The position numbers were made by a program, and so were the translations under genes. A stretch of 64,000 nucleotides of DNA from Lepiota brunneoincarnata (lineage: Eukaryota; Basidiomycota; Agaricomycetes; Agaricales; Agaricaceae). Position 1 is the stretch's first letter. The number at the start of each line of letters is the position of its first letter. Location of the stretch: positions 1,116,001 to 1,180,000 of the forward strand of contig JAEBUN010000010.1 of assembly GCA_023014365.1 (NCBI GenBank), given 5' to 3'. This document shows positions 57,398 through 64,000 of this stretch, in pieces. The notes below the pieces were generated by a model, which was not told the origin of the DNA, made no database searches, and saw only the letters and a program-made list of their open reading frames with translations.

Positions 57398-58133
57398 AGA
57401 AGAGACAACAATCTCAGTTGTTATTCTCAACTATGAAAGCTGCAGGAATTGAGTGTTCAGGTGGTCAGCCCCCTCAGGTATGAATGTCAAAAATAGTTGT
57501 GATTGATAACCATTACTGCAGTGATAAGCAACAATATAACTGTACTGTTGCAGAGGGCAGATGACGGCTAGCTAGCTAGAAAGATGTATTATAGGGTAGT
57601 GAAGTACAGCTCTTCCTCTTACCTAGATTCATTGATCCCATCTCTCCCTCCCTCTGTTTCCCAACCTTCACTATTGTGGGGGTAGCCTCCTGGCTACATG
57701 TGGAAATGGTATGGAGATGACAAATGTTGGACATGGATGACAAACAATGGAACGGAATGATGACCCTGGATTGTTCATACCTTCAGTCTTCAGACAAGTC
57801 CCCATAAAAATGTATGTAAAATTTCTTCATAACATACTTGTAAGTTTTTCTCTGTGTTCCCATCCCACAAAAATCTACCTCCATTACATTTGTTTCACCT
57901 ATACATCCTCTCATAGTTATATAGTTTCACTCCCTTTTGTGCATTCATTGTCTTCTCTAGCCAACAAGTAATGTAGGACCACTTTCTCTACCATATTTAA
58001 TATAGAAGTTTGGGGGATTCATTCTCCAGTGAAAATATATCCTTGTATCTTGAATACTCGTCACAATCTCTTTCCTCCCCTAGTCCAACTCAAAGACACT
58101 CTCCCCCCTCTTGAACTCATCAACCTTCCTACA

Positions 58134-58517
58134 CTATTTTCTCCTTAGCCTCTTCATCTTTCCAGCACTCTGCTTTGCTTTTCTCTTTACCCCCACCAAA
58201 ACACCAGTGTCCTCATCATCGTCCTCAGGTTCCTCCTCATCATAACCTGTCTCTTCCTCGTCACAACCTATCTCTTCCTCCTTATCACAACTTGTCTCTT
58301 CCTCCTCATCATAACCTGTCCCTTCCTCCTTGTCAAGCCCTATCTCTTCCTTGTCATCACTACCCCCCTCTTCCCTATCATCACCACTGACTCCCCCATC
58401 ACTACCTGCTCCCACTTCATCTGCACCCTTATCACTACTGATGTACTCTGCATTGTGCCCTTCCTGCTCAAAAGCATCTCCAATCTCATCATTTTGATCC
58501 TTGCTGATGCTCTTCAA
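58134..58517 (-). CDS. Acidic low-complexity ORF, unknown
   Basis: 127 codons with repeats of DKEEE, CDEEE and YDEEE type, preceded by SSDKGADEVGAGSDGG and ending in a basic VKRKAKQSAGKMKRLRRK. It looks like the acidic/basic tail of a larger, decayed nuclear or transposon protein. No upstream exon could be joined with confidence. Confidence 0.35.
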   Translation of the reverse strand: MKSISKDQNDEIGDAFEQEGHNAEYISSDKGADEVGAGSDGGVSGDDREEGGSDDKEEIGLDKEEGTGYDEEEETSCDKEEEIGCDEEETGYDEEEPEDDDEDTGVLVGVKRKAKQSAGKMKRLRRK

Positions 58518-61119
58518 AGCACAAAGGGTTCTTCAAGTACTGGTCCTTTTATTTTTGAGTGCCATCCTTATGATATTGATGGTGGCCCAGTTTCCTTCAT
58601 AACACCAAAGCTGTTCATGTTGAGTGTGCACCTGTGTGATGTACATAGTTGGTGTATGTGGTTAGCAATTATGACTAGTTAAGAATAAACATACAATATT
58701 GGCAATCTTGGCCAAGACAACTGGGTCTTGGCACCTCCAATCAATGTTGCGTTGTATATCTGCATGCTCCAGGGCATGTTTAACAAGTGCCTATGGCAGG
58801 CATTAGCATTGAAAGTAAAATGAAGCAGAACTTACTTGGCAGTGCATGTAAAGTGGCCAGTTGTTTTCCAAGCCCATTTTGCCCTGAAGGCCTGCAATGG
58901 TGCCATGGGGGCAGGGGATCTCTTTTATGTTGTTGCCCTTGGCCTTCAAGGTGGTGGTTTTCTTCAGCTTATCAATCTCTGCTGAATGATGTCAGTTGCA
59001 TAGATAGTACCCAGAGAATAATATCTTGCCTTCTTGTTTTGCAACCTTGGTGAGTAGAGCAGTCAGGACAGTATTGTTCAGGGTTTTGGTCTGTGCTTGA
59101 AGCAATGTGGGTGCCCTGTTCTCTTTTGATGAGCCAGAGGTTGTCTTCCCTGTGGAGCTGTTTGTAACTTTTGCAGCAGCAGTGACCCATAGCAGGGTAT
59201 TTGTTTCATAGGATGGAGTTGTGGGGGTAGGTGCCTGTGGAGATGGCAGCTGAGGATTGGGTCTCCTACCTGTGCCACTGGTTGTCTTCCTAATGGGCTT
59301 CTTGGGGGCACTGGCAATTGTCTTCTTGGTGCTGGCCATATTCATATGCACTGTGAATAAAGTGTGACTGAATGTGGGAGCAGTAATCAACCACAAGAAT
59401 CCTTAAATACCTATCTGAGCCTGTGATTGAATACCTCTTGGAGGTACATTGGCAGTGTACATGCAAAGGGCACTTGGGTGAAGGTGCTTGCCATTATCCA
59501 GTGGTAAGCTGGGGAAAGTCAGGATTGAGCAGGAACATGAGTTGTACTTGGTGAAAATGGGTCAAACATACCAGAACAAATGCTAATGGAGCCCACTGCC
59601 ACACCTAATTCACATGCACAGTGCCCTGGTGCGGTGTGGAAGTGATAACATCCATGGATAACCAACACCTGCGCGTTGAAATGATTACATACTATGCTCT
59701 CATTTGCAGTTGTCCCAGTCCAATAAGTTGTTGGTGGATCAAGAGGGATAGCAAGGTGGAAGAAGGTGTTGATTGGAGGCAAACAGGGGCAAGTATTTTA
59801 GCTAATAGAAGGATGTAAGGAATTAGGAGGCAGTCACTCATTGAATTCATCAACTTAACTGTAGTGCAGGATCCCACTACCACCGATGTTTGTTGCTTGG
59901 GGTGCATCCAGCTATGGGTACCATTGACTCTGTGAGTAGGTGAGTTGAGTAACTTTTTATCGAGCCTTTAGGCATAGATAAGTGGGCAGTACAACATGTT
60001 GGCAAATCCAGTTATCACTCACAATGGTTCTCTCACCCAACACATATAACTGCGAAGCCAGTCCTTGCCAAGGACCTGGTGAAGCTTCAATATTGTTACC
60101 TGGGTCAACAACTTGACATACAATATCCTACTTTGCTAAGAAGCTCCATAGTTATCAGGCAGGTGCCAGATCATTCTCTTGTGAGCATGAATGGGGAGTG
60201 CACCAGTTACACCACACATGGGAATAGAGCCATCATTGAATTGAGAGGTGATGGTACAACCAAGACTGCAGCAGCTGTGGACAGAGGCAACAGTGCTATT
60301 ACCGATGGTGGACCATCTGCAAATAGTCATAAGTGTGAGTTGGGGGAAAGTGATGGAAACAGGCCCTGTAAGAAAAGAAAAGTGAGTTGATTGTCATAGA
60401 AGGGTATTATGGGAGCTAACTTTCAGGAAGATTATGATAACCATCTGCATCAAAGTTCATGAGACAACGCAGTCACCCATGAAGGTATCTAAGAGGTTGA
60501 ATAGGAAAGATCATAAATAGTAGGGGTGGGAGAGATATGTGTATGTAGTTACAGACATATCCAATTATACTATGTGGCCCACAATGCAACTTGGCACTCC
60601 CAGAGTGGATCCCACTAGCACCACTCTCTATTCCCATTACTGATTTGTGCTGGCTAATCTGGTCTGTAACATGCATGGATATAAGCTGATTCTGATTTGA
60701 TAAGGTCTCATTGAGATCAATTGGCAACCCCTACTTCTTTGCTAGTCATCTCATATCCACCACATCAGTATTTCATCTCCTTGGGGAGGGAGGGAGAGGT
60801 GACCAGGTCGCGAGCATGGCTGTGTCATCAGTGCTGGTCTTTGATCCTTGAGGCAAGACAGAGAGAGAAGAGGGATGAGAGAAGTTGGGTAGATGTTTTG
60901 CTGAGAGTTTGCACAAGCTGATCTGTCCTACTGACCCAAGGCACAGTCAGAGATATGGGGCAGAAGACAAGGATTTTATTAATGAAGTTTAGAGCAGAAC
61001 TGGAAGGGCATGAAATAAGTTATGAGGGGAGAAGACAGCAAGCAAGGTCCGTTTCCTTATAATGTTGTTGCACCATACTCTTCATATATACAGATCATCA
61101 TCACAAGGCCATATTAGAG

Positions 61120-61141
61120 GGTCTTTGGAGGTCCAAAGACC
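61120..61141. repeat. Near-perfect 22-bp palindrome, copy 1
   Basis: Arms GGTCTTTGGA and TCCAAAGACC around a two-base centre GG. A second copy lies 52 bp downstream (start to start). Confidence 0.85.
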
Positions 61142-61171
61142 ATTGTCCCAAGACCACAAATGAGGAGGAGA

Positions 61172-61193
61172 GGTCTTTGGAGATCCAAAGACC
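61172..61193. repeat. Perfect 22-bp palindrome, copy 2
   Basis: Same arms (GGTCTTTGGA/TCCAAAGACC) with centre GA; it differs from copy 1 by one base. Confidence 0.85.
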
Positions 61194-61634
61194 ACTCCAA
61201 CTCTAAAAACAAGTATGTTCCTTGAGCAGTTGAGTCAAATTTGCAGCAAGGAGGTGGTAGCGTGGAACTTGAAGGCTGAAGGCACTGCACACCATCAGCA
61301 TCACATGACCAGAAATTTGTTAAAGGTCAGGTGATGCCTCTGATCTGTTGGTGCTGTGATCCACACCTAGTGCAACCACTACCACCGTTCCCCTCAGGTC
61401 AATGACTGTGAGCACATGTTAGTGTAAGTCAAGAAACCACAAACTGATCCTACCTGACCAACCCCTAAACAGTTACTGCCCTCCCACTTGACACCTTAAG
61501 CTTGTAACACCTGTCTGAGGATCTCCTTGGATGCAGAGCTTGAAGCACCCACACGGTTTCTGTCAGAGTTTGTCTGAGGATATCCTTGGACATTAGCTGG
61601 TAGGATCTCCATTATGGCAGGGTGAGTCTCCATT

Positions 61635-63185
61635 GTGAATGGTGACACTTTCTATTCACCCAACAGCCAGCACAATCTCATGCTGGTGGAGGACAATACA
61701 ATCAAGGGCTTTCGTACATTTGTGCTAGGTGCCTCAACAGCCAATGATTTCCAACAACTGCGATGGTGGACTGCACAAACAGAGTGGTTGAGCTGTGTTC
61801 CCACCATACCCGTGGCTTACAGCAGCATATTGGTAGAGTTGTTGGCTCACATTCCACAGAAATTTACCCATATGGGTTCAGATGGATTTAGTTTTCCAGA
61901 ACAGGTTGTTTTGCAGTGGCTAGCAATTGAGAACAGTCTGGATGAAATCACACAAATTCTGAAGACCAAGAATGGCCTGAGTTTTCTCTGCCCATTTGCC
62001 CCTTCTAGTTTCAGGTATCACCAAAAACACAGCACGGAATCATGCACATGGCATCTCACTACCAAAGCCTGCAACTGGTTTAGTATATGGTTGGGCTTAC
62101 TCCACTGGCAAATCCACAAGATCGTAGATCCTGGCTATTATGAGGGAATCACACCTGCAAAATGGGTTGTTCAGGTCACAATGGTGCGCAAGTTCAATCA
62201 GGTGCTACTGGATAGTCTCCGAACAGCACTGCTGTTGCAGAGATACTAGGACATAAACTGAGCAGGTGTGATTCTCCATCTCCCACCCCAGCCATCGCAG
62301 CCAAGCCCTGCCTATTTCATGAATATCAATGTCCCTGTATGGTACTGTTGGAGTCCTACAACAGATCCATTGTATCCTGCACCTAGTGCCCACAAACTTC
62401 AACTGGTGACCACTTGGATTGCAAAGACACCTCACTTCCCTACTACTAGCCACTGGCCACTCATTGCATTTTCTGATGTACTCCATGAATGGCCACTCCC
62501 ATCTTCCAAATTTGACACTGGTGATGAGTTTCCACCATGGGAACCAGACTCTTTTCAACTGCAACCACCAGATGAAGATTACAAATAGTCAATTGGTGAG
62601 CCCACAGATGGAAGCTCACCAGACATACATGTGTATCTCACCAAAGGAGGAACAGTGAGGATGGAGTCCACCAGGTCTGGGAGAACATTTTGGGAACCAT
62701 TCTTTCAAGAGCATGCAGCTGCCATTGCCAAGCTGAAAGCAAGAGGGACCACACTGGATTGTCAAAAATGGGAGAACCAAGAGAGGAACCCACCCACTAC
62801 CAGTGTGCCTGTCTTTGTCTGGGATTGGGATTCTGATGATCCCACCAAGTTTACACAACAACTTGTGAGGAGAGATGAGCAAGAGAGTATGCTTGCAGAA
62901 TATGGCCCAGGGCAGAAATGGTATGATGCTGTTTTCAATGAGTGGCACTGTTGTACAGAGTGGGGGAAGGATGAGGATAGTGATGATGAAGACATGCACA
63001 AGGTCCAGGAGGTTGCTGTGGGCCCAGTTGAGTTGCTTCAGGAGCAGGGAGACCGAAGTCAGGCTCCTATGAGCACAGCTGAAGTTCCTTGGGGGGAGAT
63101 ATTGGAAGTTGAGCAGGCCATGCAACTTGTTCCTGTATCAACCCATCTGGTTGACAGTGACCAATTCATGGCTGACAATTTGTGA
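61635..63185 (+). pseudogene. Broken conserved agaricomycete-type hypothetical protein
   Basis: Three frames in series on the plus strand: 61635-62249 (starting MNGDTFYSPNSQHNLMLVED), 62268-62588 (VPVWYCWSP, SAHKLQLVTTW) and 62631-63185 (GRTFWEPFFQEHAAAIAKLK, KWENQERNPPTTS, VFVWDWD, EYGPGQKWYDAVFNEWHCCT). The end pattern, W-x2-FF then a numeral-like kinked Pro stretch, V-F-x-W and D-x-F-NEW-C, resembles a repeat-associated protein family I recall from mushroom genomes. I cannot give it a function. Frame changes near 62250 and 62590 could be introns or decay. Confidence 0.5.
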
Positions 63186-63199
63186 TGTGTGACTTTGGG

Positions 63200-64000
63200 G
63201 GGACAGATTGGGACAAGGTCCCAGACAGGGGTGGTGAACCTAGGTCAGGAGAGTCAGGGGTGGCCATAGGTGGGGCTGATGTGGGTGCAATGCAGGAAGA
63301 GACAGAAGCAGGATTCTCAAGTAGGGATGGCCAGAAAGTGATACTGCCCAAAGCCCAGTCAATCAACAGATTGTAGTGGGTGAGCCAGTTGTATCCTAAG
63401 ACCACAGAACAGGAAGAGTTGAGCCAGGTGACATAAGTGTCCAAAATGATAGATTCACCAGAGGGGAAAGATACAGGCAGTTGTGCAAGCTCCGTAATGT
63501 AGGCATTTGAGGTCCCATCAAATAACCAAAGTTCAATAGCCAGGATGGACAAGGTTGGAATACTATGAGAATGAACAAAAGATGAGTCTACAAAACAGTG
63601 AGTAGAACCACTATCAACAAGAGCTTTGAAAGGAGAAAGAGAAGAGAAATCAGAACTAACTACATTGTCTGTTGTAGAAAGCAGGTCCAAAGTGGAGAGT
63701 ACGGAAGCAGAAACAGAAGATAAAGAAGTAACTAAAGGAGAAGTTAATGTAATGTGAAAAGAGTTTGGGTCAGAAAGAGCGGACATATTGAGACAGAAAC
63801 TCTCTGGAGCACAGCAGAGTTCAATGCGATCCTCAGTCTGTGCAGAGGCCTGAGGACCACCGACTATTTTTCCAAGCTTGGGAGAGCCAGTGCATCTGTC
63901 TCAGGGAGCTGAGCCTGTTGGCCTTTAGCCTTGGCATCAGGGAATTTCTTCTTGTCACAGTTGGCAGCCCTGTGATTGGGATCTGCGCAGACAAGGCAGA
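63200..64000 (-). mobile_element. Truncated gypsy copy related to element 2, runs off the window
   Basis: It covers the gag-pol junction and protease. A 206-codon frame (63166-63786) starts [20 protein letters not shown] and has [38 protein letters not shown] and [13 protein letters not shown]. It aligns with 54600-55200 of element 2, with nearly every CG in that copy changed to TG or CA. Homology stops at about 63200, mid-pol. The A5-TAG gag end is also present near 63867. Confidence 0.85.

Larger units (their letters stand above)
57403..61634. other. Old CpG-depleted repeat DNA with decayed ORFs
   Basis: About 4.2 kb of sequence almost lacking CG dinucleotides. Short frames exist: an acidic repeat frame at 58134-58517 minus, a Ser/Thr/Lys-rich frame at 58992-59396 minus, and 60079-60390 plus ending in a nuclear-signal-like CKKRKVS. 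None has a domain I recognise. They may be fragments of one or more old DNA transposons. Confidence 0.45.

Noticed and set aside
60079..60390. 103-codon plus ORF ending in a nuclear-signal-like sequence
   Set aside because: No homology recognised and located in decayed repeat DNA; kept only as part of the region note.
61120..61193. CRISPR-like array
   Set aside because: Only two palindromic units, eukaryotic context, no array; treated as palindromes.

Overview
This is a basidiomycete fungal window, most likely a mushroom-forming agaricomycete. Genes are compact, on both strands, and split by many GT-AG introns of about 48-75 bp. The gene set (MED25, NKAP, UBA4, APC10, DBP2, eIF4B, cyclophilin, a Rap/Rsr1-like GTPase) is eukaryotic, and the retrotransposons are chromodomain Ty3/gypsy elements. 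Species cannot be named from sequence alone. Exon coordinates below are my own reading of splice sites and have not been tested against RNA.

Layout. 1-5.3 kb is gene-poor, with a C2H2 zinc-finger gene and a small secreted protein. 5.4-37.4 kb is a dense euchromatic block: two membrane proteins, a large low-complexity coiled-coil protein, an MMTAG2-like protein, OLA1, a small secreted Thr/Pro-rich protein, MED25, a PITH protein, NKAP, a UBX protein, UBA4, APC10, a DDT/WHIM/PHD chromatin protein, an alpha/beta hydrolase, DBP2, a Ras-family GTPase, an SR-type cyclophilin and eIF4B. At about 37.44 kb, just upstream of the eIF4B start, the sequence changes abruptly to repeats. 37.7-40.9 kb is a Tc1-like transposon with a second Tc1-like element nested inside it. 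41.0-49.1 kb is a nearly intact, very young Ty3/gypsy chromovirus (LTRs differ at 1 site in 698 bp, TSD GGTCC). 50.4-57.4 kb is a second, older Ty3/gypsy element (LTRs differ by about 20 transitions, TSD AGAAG). 57.4-63.2 kb is old, CpG-poor sequence with broken ORFs. 63.2-64.0 kb is a truncated copy related to the second gypsy element and runs off the window.

Most notable. (1) Both intact gypsy elements lack a tRNA-type primer site. Two bases inside the 5' LTR each has an 11-12 nt sequence exactly complementary to a site in its own LTR, and that site lies 27-30 bp downstream of a TATA box. This is the arrangement expected for Tf1/sushi-type self-priming. (2) Both carry an exact internal copy of their 3' polypurine tract (17 nt and 13 nt) in pol. 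(3) The young element has a third gene region after pol with two long overlapping frames, one with zinc knuckles and one running into the LTR U3. (4) LTR divergence is almost entirely CpG transition, a clear methylation/deamination signature. (5) DBP2 has a 610-bp intron, about ten times longer than the typical intron here, followed by a 26-nt microexon.

The host genes are mostly housekeeping: transcription (MED25), RNA processing (NKAP, DBP2, cyclophilin, MMTAG2-like), translation (eIF4B, OLA1), ubiquitin and Urm1 pathways (APC10, UBA4, UBX), chromatin (DDT/PHD) and small-GTPase signalling. They do not form a single pathway cluster.
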